From Bacteroidales bacterium UBA2714 (GTDB lineage Bacteria > Bacteroidota > Bacteroidia > Bacteroidales > P3): a DNA stretch of 64,000 bases. The translations under genes and the position numbers were made by a program. The notes beneath the pieces were generated by a model. It had not been told where the DNA came from. It made no database searches and saw nothing but the letters and a program-made list of their open reading frames with translations. Location of the stretch: positions 3,676-67,675 of the forward strand of contig DEKU01000071.1 in assembly GCA_002354035.1 (NCBI GenBank), given 5' to 3'. The first letter of the stretch is position 1, and every line of letters starts with the position of its first letter. This document shows, piece after piece, positions 33,426 through 42,428 of the stretch.

Positions 33426-33459
33426 GTAACTTATTCCGAATGATTTGGGTCGAACCGTT

Positions 33460-34023
33460 TTATTTCAAGCGCTCGGCGTATTCGCAAGTGCGGGTATCCA
33501 CCTTGATACGCTCGCCCTCTTTGATAAAGAGCGGGACACGGACCTGAACGCCGGGTTCGACGGTGGCATCCTTCATTGCGTTGGTAGCCGTGTTGCCGGC
33601 GAAACCGGGCTCGGTATAGGTGACAACAGTCTCGATGAACGGGGGCAACTCGCAAATCAGGGGAGTCTCACTATCAGCAGCCACTGTAATTTCGACATAC
33701 TGCCCGTCCTTCAGGAACTGAGGAGCGTTGATGATATTCTCAGGAATATAAATCTGCTCGTAGGTTTCGGTGTGCATAAACACATGCATGTCGCCTTCCT
33801 TGTAGAGGTAGGTGTACGGACGGCGCTCGACGCGCACGACATCGATTTTGGCACCGCTGGGGAAGGTGTTCTCCAACATGCGGCCAGTCTTTACGCTGCG
33901 CATCTTGGTGCGGACAAAAGCAGCGCCTTTACCGGGTTTCACATGCAGGAACTCTACAATCGTGTAAATGTCGTTGTTGAAATTAATACAAAGGCCATTC
34001 TTAATATCAGTGGTTGTTGCCAT
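33460..34023 (-). CDS. efp: Elongation factor P
   Basis: A 187-residue three-domain protein that rescues ribosomes stalled at polyproline. The KOW-like first domain carries the tip loop with a lysine (FLHVKPGKGAAFVRTKMRSV), followed by two OB domains including ENIINAPQFLKDGQYVEITV and the terminal VPLFIKEGERIKVDTRTCEY. No lysine-modifying enzyme gene is visible nearby. It is transcribed leftwards, apart from the M28 peptidase. Confidence 0.96.
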   Translation of the reverse strand: MATTTDIKNGLCINFNNDIYTIVEFLHVKPGKGAAFVRTKMRSVKTGRMLENTFPSGAKIDVVRVERRPYTYLYKEGDMHVFMHTETYEQIYIPENIINAPQFLKDGQYVEITVAADSETPLICELPPFIETVVTYTEPGFAGNTATNAMKDATVEPGVQVRVPLFIKEGERIKVDTRTCEYAERLK

Positions 34024-34062
34024 GGGTAAAAAAAGAGATTTTATTGATTAATAATAATATTT

Positions 34063-34350
34063 TCAAGCATTTGTGGCGTCAGAACCTGCTTTTTTGCGAG
34101 CCTCGGCATAGAGTTGAGTCAGGCGGCGAAGGTCGTTTTTCAATTCCTCATTCTCGGCATCTGCTGCCAGACGGCGGGTGCGCTCCATCATCAGACGGCA
34201 GAAAACTGCCACAACCAGAATGCAGAGCGTAAGGTTCAGGGCACCGGATCCTTGGCTGCGCAAAACAAAATATACCACCGTGGCGGCAATAATCAGCACA
34301 TACGAAATCCATTCATAAATGCGAAGCGTTCTTTGGTAATTCATAAACAC
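34063..34350 (-). CDS. Small two-helix membrane protein with coiled-coil tail
   Basis: A 95-residue protein, two hydrophobic helices (ISYVLIIAATVVYFVL and LNLTLCILVVAVFCRLM) and a charged, probably coiled-coil C-terminus (RRLAADAENEELKNDLRRLTQ). The start is either 34350 (MFMNYQ) or the second ATG at 34344. It ends 39 bases before the efp start and may be cotranscribed with it. Family not recognised. Its -7 box is at 34460-34467. Confidence 0.7.
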   Translation of the reverse strand: MFMNYQRTLRIYEWISYVLIIAATVVYFVLRSQGSGALNLTLCILVVAVFCRLMMERTRRLAADAENEELKNDLRRLTQLYAEARKKAGSDATNA

Positions 34351-34459
34351 AATGCAGCCAAAAGCTGCGGTATTGACATTATTATATTATTTATATATCT
34401 CGTAACCTGCAAGATATGCCTCCCATGCCGGGAACGGCACATACAAATTCCAATTTGCA

Positions 34460-34467
34460 AAGATACA
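34460..34467 (-). promoter_or_regulatory. -7 box for the small membrane protein/efp unit
   Basis: Minus-strand TATCTTTG, 110 bases upstream of the small membrane protein start. The stretch 34468-34850 to its right contains no convincing gene; a plus-strand TATTTTTG at 34750-34757 could serve the small lipoprotein gene. Confidence 0.55.
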
Positions 34468-34749
34468 AAAAAACTATTGTATATCACACTTTTTGCAAGA
34501 AAAAAAATAAGCATGCAGGATTCAGCTTTTCAACAAAGCCTCTGCGCAAAGCCTGATACCAAGTGGGAGAGGATGGCTGAGAACACCACCCGCACACAAT
34601 ACAACCTCCCGCACCACTGCCCTCACCCCACCTTCGGCCGCGACACAAGAGAAAACCGGCACCCGAAAAACCGCATTGCGACCCCCCACAACCAGCACTT
34701 CGAGCCAGACAACGACTATTAAAAAAATAGAAAAGTTTGTATATCTGAA

Positions 34750-34757
34750 TATTTTTG
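34750..34757 (+). promoter_or_regulatory. Possible -7 box for the small lipoprotein gene
   Basis: TATTTTTG, 93 bases upstream of the ATG at 34851, without a well-placed -33. Confidence 0.4.
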
Positions 34758-34850
34758 CGTTATTTTGTATTGTCTTAGACGGCTCCGCCAAAGGGCGTTT
34801 AAGCGTTTATAGACACTGAGTATTAAATAAATATATAAATTCATTGTAAT

Positions 34851-35054
34851 ATGAAAAAGTGTGCAAAGGCATTCGTAGCAATGGTGCTCATAGCAGGGTT
34901 GACGGCTGTTTGCGGAGGTTTCTCCTCGTGCAGCTCTTCTCGTTCCGCCACCATGTATCCCACTAAGAAATACAAATCGAGCAAGGTGGTCAAATCGAAT
35001 ATTTCAGTGCGTGGCACCAATAAAAAGAATGGCTCGACATATCGCTCCTATTAG
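34851..35054 (+). CDS. Small lysine-rich lipoprotein
   Basis: A 67-residue protein with signal and Cys-rich lipobox region (AVCGGFSSCSSSRSATMYPT) and a short basic mature part with alternating Lys/Ser/Val ending STYRSY. No catalytic motif. The 3' end overlaps the start of the thioredoxin-like gene at 35029 by 26 bases. The mature part is too short for an enzyme; it may be a structural or accessory lipoprotein. Confidence 0.7.
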   Translation: MKKCAKAFVAMVLIAGLTAVCGGFSSCSSSRSATMYPTKKYKSSKVVKSNISVRGTNKKNGSTYRSY

Positions 35055-35967
35055 GGTCTTGGCGTTAGTTATCGGTGTGCTGCTTCCCTTGGCAAGCAGT
35101 GCACAGGGATTCGAAATAAGTGGCGAGAGCAGCCTTACAGGCACATTGACTCTCAATGTGTTCGACGGCGACTCCACCAGCCACAGCTTCACTACCAAAT
35201 CCAACAAAGGCCGTTTCTATTTTTCGGGAACGGTGGAGAAGCCTGTGGTTGCCTCCATCGAGCACGCTGCCATGCAACGCCCGCTCTATTTCTTTATAGA
35301 GAACTCCCCCATCGCCATCAATGTCAACGCCACACATCCCGAAGCCTCAATCATCAAAGGCTCACGCAGCAACAGCGAATACCGCTACCTGATGGAACGC
35401 TACCGCGCAGCCTCCGACCCCAACGGTTTCCTGCGTCAGTACGTGCGTGAAAACAGCAACTCCCAATTTGCCCCCTTCATCCTTTACGACCAAATGCCCA
35501 ACCTCGACGAGGCTGTGGTACGCCAGTTGGTGTCTCAGCTGACTGCCGAGGCGCGCTCCGTCTACCACTACGCCTTGTTGCGCCGTTGGATGCGCCAGAC
35601 ACCTGCCGTCTCCGACGGCAGCGAAATGCCCGATTTCGCATTCCTCGACGCCAAGAAAAACCGCCATACTTTCGCCCAGGAACACGACTCCACAAGCTAT
35701 ACACTGCTTTTCTTTACCGCCGGATGGTGCGACATTTGCAGCCGATGGCACAACCAGGCCTCCACAATGATGGAGGGAAAGAACGTGCGTCTGCTCCCCA
35801 TCAATATCGACGACAACCCCAACGGCTGGGACGCCCAATACCTCAAACAACTGGACGTAGACCATCTGCCCTACATGATTCTGGTCGACCCCAAAGGTCT
35901 GGTTGTGGCAAGCGACTTGCGGATGTGGGAACTGGAGCGCCTTGCGCGCCGAATACCTGTTGAATAG
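35029..35967 (+). CDS. TlpA-like thioredoxin-fold protein with DUF4369-type N-terminus
   Basis: A 312-residue exported protein. After a signal peptide (IRVLALVIGVLLPLASSAQG) comes a beta domain of the DUF4369 type, with a segment GRFYFSGTVEKPVVASIEHA. A helical linker and a C-terminal thioredoxin fold follow, with redox motif WCDIC (FFTAGWCDICSRWHNQAS) and cis-Pro region DHLPYMILVDPKG. Starts at 35011 and 35029 are both possible; I chose 35029, where the hydrophobic signal begins. Proteins of this layout act in the periplasm on disulfides or heme delivery. Confidence 0.88.
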   Translation: MARHIAPIRVLALVIGVLLPLASSAQGFEISGESSLTGTLTLNVFDGDSTSHSFTTKSNKGRFYFSGTVEKPVVASIEHAAMQRPLYFFIENSPIAINVNATHPEASIIKGSRSNSEYRYLMERYRAASDPNGFLRQYVRENSNSQFAPFILYDQMPNLDEAVVRQLVSQLTAEARSVYHYALLRRWMRQTPAVSDGSEMPDFAFLDAKKNRHTFAQEHDSTSYTLLFFTAGWCDICSRWHNQASTMMEGKNVRLLPINIDDNPNGWDAQYLKQLDVDHLPYMILVDPKGLVVASDLRMWELERLARRIPVE

Positions 35968-36014
35968 CTCCCCCGTCACACCCCTTCCGTTCAATCCAAC
36001 AGCAGACACCTACA

Positions 36015-37076
36015 ATGGACAATTTATTATATCCCCTGAAATTCCTCCCCCTGTTCAAACAAAAAGTATGGGGAGGCAACAAAATCAAAAGCCTCGGCTT
36101 CGACTATGACCCCCTTCCCAACTGCGGCGAACTCTGGACCCTGTCGGGTGTGGAAGGGAACGAGTCGGTTGTGGAAAACGGCTTTCTGGCCGACAATCAC
36201 ATCAACGAACTAATCGAAATCTATATGGGCGAACTGGTCGGCGAGAAGAACTACGACCATTTCGGCACCGAGTTCCCCCTCCTGATCAAACTGATCGACG
36301 CCGCCGACCGCCTTTCCATCCAAGTGCACCCCGACGACACCCTCGCCAGGCGGCGCGGGTTGGACAACGGAAAGACCGAAATGTGGTACATAATCGATGC
36401 CGACAAATCATCCGAAATCGTGGACGGCTTCGAGCAGGAAGTCACCTCCGACGAGTACCGGCAATACCTCGCCGCCGGACATCTGGAACGCCTCCTCCAC
36501 ATCGAGCACCCCCAGCCCGGCGACACCTTCTTTATCCCCGCCGGACGAATACATGCCATTGGCAGCGGCATACTCTTGGCCGAGATACAACAAAAAAGCG
36601 ACTGCACCTATCGTATCTACGACTACAATCGTCCCGACTCCGACGGCAACCTGCGGCAACTCCACACCGAGGAAGCCCTCGACGCCATCGACTTCCGACC
36701 CACCGCCAACGGCAAAACCCACTACACCTACCGCCCCAACTCCACCACCCCGCTGGCCCAATGCCCCTACTTCACCACCAACCTGCTGGTTTTCGACAAA
36801 CCCCTGCACAAAGACTTCTCCTCGCTCGACTCCTTTGTGGCTTACCTCTGCGTGGAAGGCGTGGCGGCCATCCATTCATTGGGGACTGTCGTACCCATTC
36901 ACGCCGGCGAATGCGTGCTCGTGCCCGCCATTGCGGACTCTGTCGACATCCACCCCGCAGGCAAAGCCCGCCTGCTCGAAGTCTACATCGACCCCAAGCA
37001 GTGGCAAGGCGAATCGCAGGGCCACTCCCACGACAACGACTGGCTTGTGGAATTCAACCCCCGCGCCGAAAGATAA
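36015..37076 (+). CDS. manA: Mannose-6-phosphate isomerase, type I
   Basis: A 353-residue zinc enzyme interconverting mannose-6-phosphate and fructose-6-phosphate, feeding GDP-mannose or fucose synthesis. Motifs are KVWGGNKI at the start, SIQVHPDD (Gln/His zinc ligands), GKTEMWYII (Glu ligand) and FFIPAGRIHAIG (His ligand). A C-terminal cupin with a small beta domain completes it. The stop codon TAA is shared with the ATG of the next small gene (TAATG). Confidence 0.94.
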   Translation: MDNLLYPLKFLPLFKQKVWGGNKIKSLGFDYDPLPNCGELWTLSGVEGNESVVENGFLADNHINELIEIYMGELVGEKNYDHFGTEFPLLIKLIDAADRLSIQVHPDDTLARRRGLDNGKTEMWYIIDADKSSEIVDGFEQEVTSDEYRQYLAAGHLERLLHIEHPQPGDTFFIPAGRIHAIGSGILLAEIQQKSDCTYRIYDYNRPDSDGNLRQLHTEEALDAIDFRPTANGKTHYTYRPNSTTPLAQCPYFTTNLLVFDKPLHKDFSSLDSFVAYLCVEGVAAIHSLGTVVPIHAGECVLVPAIADSVDIHPAGKARLLEVYIDPKQWQGESQGHSHDNDWLVEFNPRAER

Positions 37077-37277
37077 TGCCCCCTCTGCGCTTGCTCTGTG
37101 CGACGTTGCTGCCATGGGGAAGAATGGGGGACACTGACCGGGCTGTACAACATCTACACCAACCCCCACGACTACCCCTTCCGCTACGACAGCATCGACG
37201 GAACCCTCACCGTCTGGCTGAGCCGCGACACCGGCAACCCCGACGTCAAGCATTTTGTCTACCACCGCGATAGGTGA
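37076..37277 (+). pseudogene. Frameshifted small gene downstream of manA
   Basis: An ATG overlapping the manA stop begins MPPLRLLCATLLPWGRM, a signal-peptide-like start. After a run of five G (37126-37130) the good coding frame is shifted by one: GLYNIYTNPHDYPFRYDSID and further to a TGA at 37275-37277. Removing one G would give one 66-residue protein. Alternatively the second frame alone is usable from a GTG at 37098 (59 residues). So this is either a pseudogene, a phase-variable G-run, or a sequencing error. The product is not recognised. Confidence 0.5.
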
Positions 37278-37439
37278 CCGGTGGCTTTGAGGGTGGTGAG
37301 AAGCGGTTTGGTCAACCGGCAAGCCAATTCTCACCCTTTCCCCTTCCCATCAATAAAAGCGACGCCCCGCAGCTCCCACCGCATTCGCAAAAACACAGAA
37401 ATCTGCAAAAAGGAACAAATACAACTAACATTCAACATC

Positions 37440-38012
37440 ATGAAAAAAGCAACAATGCTGTTATGCATCCTGTTGGGCGCGCAGATGGCCATGGGCCAGC
37501 AGGAGCCGGAAGCTCCGAAAAACAACGTCAAAGTTGACTACAACTACCATCTTGTAAGCCTCAACCAGCAGTCCGATGTCCTCTCCAAGACCGTCGGCCG
37601 CGAAATCGGCGTCGAGTACAACCGCTCACTGTCCCAGTCCTTCGACGTCGGCGTGCGGTTCGCCGTGCGCGACGCCACCTACGCAAAGCTGAACCCCCAG
37701 ACATTTCATGTCGAGACATCGGGCTCCGACCTGGCCTGCTCGTTCGGCGCCAACGCATACTACCATTTCCTCCCCGCCCTCGGCTCCGGGCGCACGGGCT
37801 GGAACGGCTATGCCGCCGCCAGGGCCGGCCTGGGCCTCGCCGACAAACTCCGTTTCGAGTACAGCCTCGGCCTCGGCACCGAGTATTACTTCACCCCCAT
37901 GTGGGGCCTGTTTGTCGAGACCGGCTGGGGCAACGCCTTCTTCATGCAGACCGGCACGGCAGACAATCAAGACCACCTGCAGCTGCACGGCGGCGTCACC
38001 CTGCGCTTCTGA
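37440..38012 (+). CDS. Outer-membrane beta-barrel protein
   Basis: A 190-residue exported protein with signal MKKATMLLCILLGAQMAMGQ and alternating hydrophobic/polar strands ending in Phe (QLHGGVTLRF), the C-terminal signature of outer-membrane barrels. Strands include FDVGVRFAVRDATY, YAAARAGLGLADKLRFEYSL and FFMQTGTADNQDHLQL, consistent with an eight-strand OmpW/OmpX-like barrel. I chose the ATG at 37440 rather than an in-frame start at 37281. Function unknown. Confidence 0.8.
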   Translation: MKKATMLLCILLGAQMAMGQQEPEAPKNNVKVDYNYHLVSLNQQSDVLSKTVGREIGVEYNRSLSQSFDVGVRFAVRDATYAKLNPQTFHVETSGSDLACSFGANAYYHFLPALGSGRTGWNGYAAARAGLGLADKLRFEYSLGLGTEYYFTPMWGLFVETGWGNAFFMQTGTADNQDHLQLHGGVTLRF

Positions 38013-38223
38013 CCGCAGCCCCACCGCGCGGCGAGCGGCGCTGCCCAAAGGCGGAACCCTCCTCCTTTGGGCGGCGCCGCCCTCTTTTCAGGGCAAGCGT
38101 CGGCCGCCCTCCGAGCCCGCCACGCGGAGGGCATCCGCCTGCCAGTGCCGACCCGGACAGGCCAGTCCCTTATTCGAAACACAAGATATGCCATACTGTT
38201 GAACATCACAATAACCTCTATTC

Positions 38224-38267
38224 AGAGACAAAATAGAGACAAAACAGAGACAAAACAGAGACAAAAT
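38224..38267 (+). repeat. Four tandem copies of an 11-bp unit
   Basis: AGAGACAAAAT, AGAGACAAAAC, AGAGACAAAAC, AGAGACAAAAT, head to tail. The surrounding region 38013-38585 has no supported gene and also contains GC-rich, purine-rich repeats (see 38348-38412). Confidence 0.75.
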
Positions 38268-38347
38268 GTACAATAAGGAGCGGACCTGGAGCGAACCTGG
38301 AGCGAACCCAGAGCGGAGGCAAGGAGGCCGCAGAACGTTTCCCGAGC

Positions 38348-38412
38348 GGAGGCGAAGAGGGGGGAGGACGGAACAAGAGGGGAGGCGAAGAGGGGGAAGG
38401 ACGGAACAAGGG
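38348..38412 (+). repeat. Two-copy purine-rich repeat, about 33 bp each
   Basis: GGAGGCGAAGAGGGGG(G/A)AGGACGGAACAAG occurs twice in tandem, with small differences. A shorter related string (GAGCGAACC ... GAGCGGAGG) precedes it at 38281-38320. No coding potential seen. Confidence 0.65.
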
Positions 38413-38585
38413 TGCGTGTGTTCGGGACAACTTTGCTGATAACTCTATCAGAAAAAGGAAACCTCTTAGGAGCAACAGCCCTTGTGCTATTTGTTTTGTT
38501 TGCTTGGAGGGCTACGCCTAATCGGCGTGATAGGGAAGGCTGAACGGGTTGAGTTTGGTGCTTCTTCCCTCTTCGGCGGTGGTTG

Positions 38586-39518
38586 CTAATCACTTTCCGC
38601 GCCTGTGTCCGCATCCTTATTGCGGAAAAGACGGAGGATGGTTTCAACCTTGTCGGCAAAAGGGAGGGTGCCATCCACCCAATGGATGGCGATACCTTGC
38701 CGCTCCATGCGGCGGAACCATGTCATCTGCCGCTTGGCAAAACGGCGTATGTCGGTGTAGAGGTCGCGGTACATGTCGTCGTAGCTGCACTGTCCCCGGA
38801 GATATTGGGTCACATGGCGATATTCCAGCCCGTAGCGCAGCAGGCGCTCCTCTGGCACTCCGCTGTCGAGCAGTGCTTTCACCTCCTCAATCATGCCCCC
38901 CTGTAGTCGTTCGCGCAAACGGATACCGATGCGCTCGATGACCATCTCGCGGGGAAAACGGACCCCTATCACAAGGTGCTGCATGGGCGGGATATGGGGA
39001 TAGTCGTCGGGGTGCTGAAGGCGGTATTCCTGAATTTCGAGAGCGCGGAGCAGGCGGTCGCGGGTCTCGGTGTCGGTGTGGTTGTGAAGCTTGATATAAC
39101 CTGCCAGCCGTTGGGTGAGTTCCTCGTCGCTGTAAGCTTCCATGCGGCTTCGGAAATCCGGATCGACCGGGGCGTCGGCCAGCTGGTAGCCCTTCACGAC
39201 AGACTCGACATACATCCCCGTACCCCCACAGAGAATGGGCTGGCGGCCGCGCCGCACGATGTCGCCGAAGGCGCGGATGAAGTCGTTCATGAACTGGTAG
39301 ACATTGTATTCGTAGCCTGCGTCGTGGATGTCGATAAGGTGGTAAGGGATGTCGACGCCATGGACGTGATAGTCGGCAAGGTCTTTGCCCGAGCCGATAT
39401 CCATGCCGCGGAACACCTGCCTGGAGTCGGCACTGATAATCTCACCGCCGAGCTGGAAGGCCAGTTCGGCGGCGAGACTTGTTTTGCCACAAGCCGTAGG
39501 GCCTGTTATGGTGAGCAG
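38586..39518 (-). CDS. miaA: tRNA dimethylallyltransferase (non-ATG start)
   Basis: A roughly 310-residue enzyme adding a dimethylallyl group to A37 of tRNAs reading UNN codons. The P-loop GPTACGKTSLA lies at the extreme N-terminus, followed by ISADSRQVFRGMDIGSGK, the DIHDAGYEYNVYQF region, GGTGMYVESVVKGY and RFAKRQMTWFRR. The domain begins within a few codons of the stop of the upstream gene. No ATG, GTG or TTG is in frame between that stop region and the P-loop; CTG (39516-39518), one base after that stop, is the best candidate start. Confidence 0.88.
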   Translation of the reverse strand: MLTITGPTACGKTSLAAELAFQLGGEIISADSRQVFRGMDIGSGKDLADYHVHGVDIPYHLIDIHDAGYEYNVYQFMNDFIRAFGDIVRRGRQPILCGGTGMYVESVVKGYQLADAPVDPDFRSRMEAYSDEELTQRLAGYIKLHNHTDTETRDRLLRALEIQEYRLQHPDDYPHIPPMQHLVIGVRFPREMVIERIGIRLRERLQGGMIEEVKALLDSGVPEERLLRYGLEYRHVTQYLRGQCSYDDMYRDLYTDIRRFAKRQMTWFRRMERQGIAIHWVDGTLPFADKVETILRLFRNKDADTGAESD

Positions 39519-39519
39519 T

Positions 39520-42282
39520 TTAGTCGTCGAGGAAGTAGAGTTTGCCCTGCTGTTTGTCGAACTCGTACTCGCCGAAGTCGGCCAAGGCAGCGCGGTTGAT
39601 GATAAACTTGTAGTCGATACCCTTCACCACAATCACTTCGACATTATACTGGTGGTGCTGGCCAATCTGGATTTCCTTGAACACCAGTCTAGCGCGGTCC
39701 AGAATATTTCCTTCGGGATCGAAGGCGTGGTCGCGGTCGGGGAAGTCTTCTTTATTGATGCGGCGCTGATAGAGCATGTTCATGGCCTCTTCCCACGAGA
39801 TGGCGATGGGTTCCTTGAAGCGTTCGTCGATCAGCATCGGAATCTGCATGCCGTTGATGATGGCCTGCACCTCACCTTTCTGAGTATTTATCATGGTGAC
39901 GGGGATGGTGCCTTCGTCGTGGACGATGACGGCCACATCGCGGTAGTTGGTATCGACCGGGGCATTGACGAGGTCTATATATGTGCCGTCCTCGTTCTGT
40001 TTGACCAGGGCCGAGTCGGAGGCCATATTGTTGACAATGCGTTTCGGCACATAGTCCGAACGGAGAATCTTAAACTCGATGCGGCGATTGAGCTGATGGG
40101 CGGCTTCCTGGTGTTCGGGAGTGGGGAGGTCGGCGATGTAGTCGCAGTCGAGGGTGGTGCCGGCGGAGAAGATGAACGGTTTGCCTCCCACCTCGATGTA
40201 GACATCGCGGTCGAGGGTGCGTGGCACGCGCTCGGCGTAGCCCTTGGCCACCATTCGGTCGCGCTCGATGCCACGGCTGGCAAGATAGTCCACCACGCTC
40301 TGGGCTCTGCGCTGCGAGAGAGTGTCGTTGGTCAGACCGATGAAGGGACGGCAGTCGGTGTGGGCTCGGATTTCGACTACTATGTTGGGGTTGTTGACCA
40401 TGACAAGGTAGAGGTCCATGAGGGAGTCCATAAATTCTTCTTTGAGGTCCCACTTGGAGAGGTCGTAGCGGATTTCGGGCAGTACCACAGGCTGCTGGGG
40501 CACAGGTTCCATGCGGAAATCGTGCACGATGTCCTTGTCGACGGTGTAGCCCATCGTGCTCTCCGAGCCTTCAAGGCTGAAGTAGTCGACCTTGGAGAGG
40601 TACATCTTGTACACCACCTGGCCGCGCACCTGGCTGTTGTTGAATTTATAGAAACCCTTCTTGTCGGTGTAGGTCTCGGCTTCCGAGCCGTCGGAACCCA
40701 CAATCTTCACCTTACATCCCTTTATCAACTGCATGGACTTCTCGTCACGCACGGTGCCTTCGATGGTGTACAGCAGCGGGGGAAGCTCGAACTTATAGAG
40801 GTTGAGGGTGGGCAGGGGGATTTTCTTACCCTTCTTGTCGGTGTTCTTGTTCAGGGGGTCGTCGAAAGGACGGTTGCTGGAGAAGTAGCCACGCTCAAGC
40901 ATCGGGTTGGCATCGCTTTCGGGATAGTAGATGATGGACATTTCGTCGTAGGAGGAGTTGATGGGCACTCCGAGGTTTTCCGGTTTGGAGCAGATGCGCT
41001 TGCCGATGCGGGTCTTGTAGATATCATAGCCGCCGATACCGGGCAGACCGTTGGAGGAGAAATAGAGGTTCGAGTCGCCGCGCAGTACGGGGAAAGCCTC
41101 ACGACCCGGGGTGTTGACCACCGGACCCATGTTGACGGGCTTGCCAAAGTCGTCGGCCAAAGAGGCGCGGGTCGATTTCCAAATGTCATAGTCGCCCTCT
41201 CCGCCCGGCATGTCGGAGCAGAAATAGAGGGTCAGACCGTCGCTCGTGATGGCGGGATAGAGGTAGTTGTAGGAGGTGTCGCCCAGATTGATGGCCACGG
41301 GGGTTGCCCACTCGCCGGGAGCCACTTCCTCTTCGGGTGTCTGGTTCTCCTCTGTGTCGTCGGCTTTGTCCTTGCCCTTCTTGCCTTTGTCCTTCTTCTT
41401 GGAATCTTTGGTCTTCGATTTCTTGGCCTTGGTCTTCTTGGCGGCTTTCTTTTTGTCGGCGGCTACGGCCTTAGTCGAAGTGTAGATGGCGCAACCGTGC
41501 GACTCAAATTCCACAATCTTGCATCGCGAGAAATAAATAGTGGTGCCGTCGGGTGAGAAACAGGCCTCACCTTCGTTGCTGGAAGTGTTGATTTTTCCGC
41601 TGTTATCATAGAGGGCGGGGACATCGGTCCACTGCCCGTTGCGGTCCTTATAGACGGAGTAGAGCGACGAGAAATTCTGGCCTGTCCAGACGTCCTTGCC
41701 CTCCTCTTCGTCCGAGCCATAGCGCGACGAGGTGAAGACCAGTGTGTTGGTATCATCGCCCACAAATCGGAGCGACCAATCATTATAGTCGGTGCTCCAG
41801 TCGGCCAGCTTGGTAATTACGTGGCGGCTGCGTTCCGCTGCCCAACGGGTGACCTCGATGAGCGATTTTTTGCGCGTCAGGCACAGTTTGTCGCCAGGCA
41901 CAAGCTCCAGATATTTGTCATAATAGCCGTCGGCTTCGTCGAACTTACCGTTGAAACGGCACATCTCAGCCATGTAATAGTACAGCTTGGGTTCTACAGT
42001 GTAGTAGCCCGCCTGAATAAGACGGTGGTAAGTATGCTCGGCCTTGGGATAGTTATACATAAGGCGGTAGCACTCGCCAATCTGGAAGTAGATACGGTTC
42101 TTTTCGGCCCTATTGCTCGATACGCGGTCGTAGGCCTTCTGGTAGCTTTCCAATGCAAGGATATACTGCTTGTCCGCAAACTGCTGGTCGGCCAGTGTGG
42201 CGACACTATTTTGTGCCACGGCCATACCTGACCAAAGCAGCGCTATAGCCAGTAGTGTAAAACCTTTTTTAATCGTTTTCAT
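39520..42282 (-). CDS. PorE-like TPR/PD40/CRD/OmpA protein with C-terminal retropepsin-like domain
   Basis: A 920-residue envelope protein. Signal 1-23; TPR-like helices 25-160; PD40 beta-propeller blades 170-480, interrupted by a lysine-rich linker (about 276-308); carboxypeptidase-regulatory-like domain about 505-585 (EGTVRDEKSMQLIKGCKVKI); OmpA peptidoglycan-binding domain about 600-740 (VVEIRAHTDCR, SQRRAQSVVDYL). TPR-PD40-CRD-OmpA is the architecture of the T9SS component PorE. The last 130 residues (790-920) look like a clan AA retropepsin fold: INGMQIPMLIDERF in place of ...DTGAS, then ISWEEAMNMLYQRRI, RLVFKEIQIG and INRAALADFGEYEFD. The catalytic DTG is not conserved. Assignment to PorE is by domain order only. 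Confidence 0.85.
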   Translation of the reverse strand: MKTIKKGFTLLAIALLWSGMAVAQNSVATLADQQFADKQYILALESYQKAYDRVSSNRAEKNRIYFQIGECYRLMYNYPKAEHTYHRLIQAGYYTVEPKLYYYMAEMCRFNGKFDEADGYYDKYLELVPGDKLCLTRKKSLIEVTRWAAERSRHVITKLADWSTDYNDWSLRFVGDDTNTLVFTSSRYGSDEEEGKDVWTGQNFSSLYSVYKDRNGQWTDVPALYDNSGKINTSSNEGEACFSPDGTTIYFSRCKIVEFESHGCAIYTSTKAVAADKKKAAKKTKAKKSKTKDSKKKDKGKKGKDKADDTEENQTPEEEVAPGEWATPVAINLGDTSYNYLYPAITSDGLTLYFCSDMPGGEGDYDIWKSTRASLADDFGKPVNMGPVVNTPGREAFPVLRGDSNLYFSSNGLPGIGGYDIYKTRIGKRICSKPENLGVPINSSYDEMSIIYYPESDANPMLERGYFSSNRPFDDPLNKNTDKKGKKIPLPTLNLYKFELPPLLYTIEGTVRDEKSMQLIKGCKVKIVGSDGSEAETYTDKKGFYKFNNSQVRGQVVYKMYLSKVDYFSLEGSESTMGYTVDKDIVHDFRMEPVPQQPVVLPEIRYDLSKWDLKEEFMDSLMDLYLVMVNNPNIVVEIRAHTDCRPFIGLTNDTLSQRRAQSVVDYLASRGIERDRMVAKGYAERVPRTLDRDVYIEVGGKPFIFSAGTTLDCDYIADLPTPEHQEAAHQLNRRIEFKILRSDYVPKRIVNNMASDSALVKQNEDGTYIDLVNAPVDTNYRDVAVIVHDEGTIPVTMINTQKGEVQAIINGMQIPMLIDERFKEPIAISWEEAMNMLYQRRINKEDFPDRDHAFDPEGNILDRARLVFKEIQIGQHHQYNVEVIVVKGIDYKFIINRAALADFGEYEFDKQQGKLYFLDD

Positions 42283-42428
42283 ATATGTACTATTGTTTCT
42301 TTACTACAACGCAATTACATTAATATTAGTATCTTGTGCCGAAAAATCTTCGCACACAACACACCAAATTAATGTGCTAAATTACACTTTTTTTTTGACA
42401 TGCACAAAAAAAAGTGATTCGGGCCGTC

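Noticed and set aside
34114..34722. A 202-codon plus-strand frame between the small membrane protein and the small lipoprotein genes
   Set aside because: It begins antisense to the small membrane protein gene and continues into low-complexity A/C-rich DNA; no family features or promoter placement.
39385..41556. A 723-codon open frame on the plus strand, opposite the PorE-like gene
   Set aside because: It lies antisense to a well-supported protein and consists of low-information Val/Gly/His-rich residues expected from GC-rich codons read backwards; no domain or start signal.
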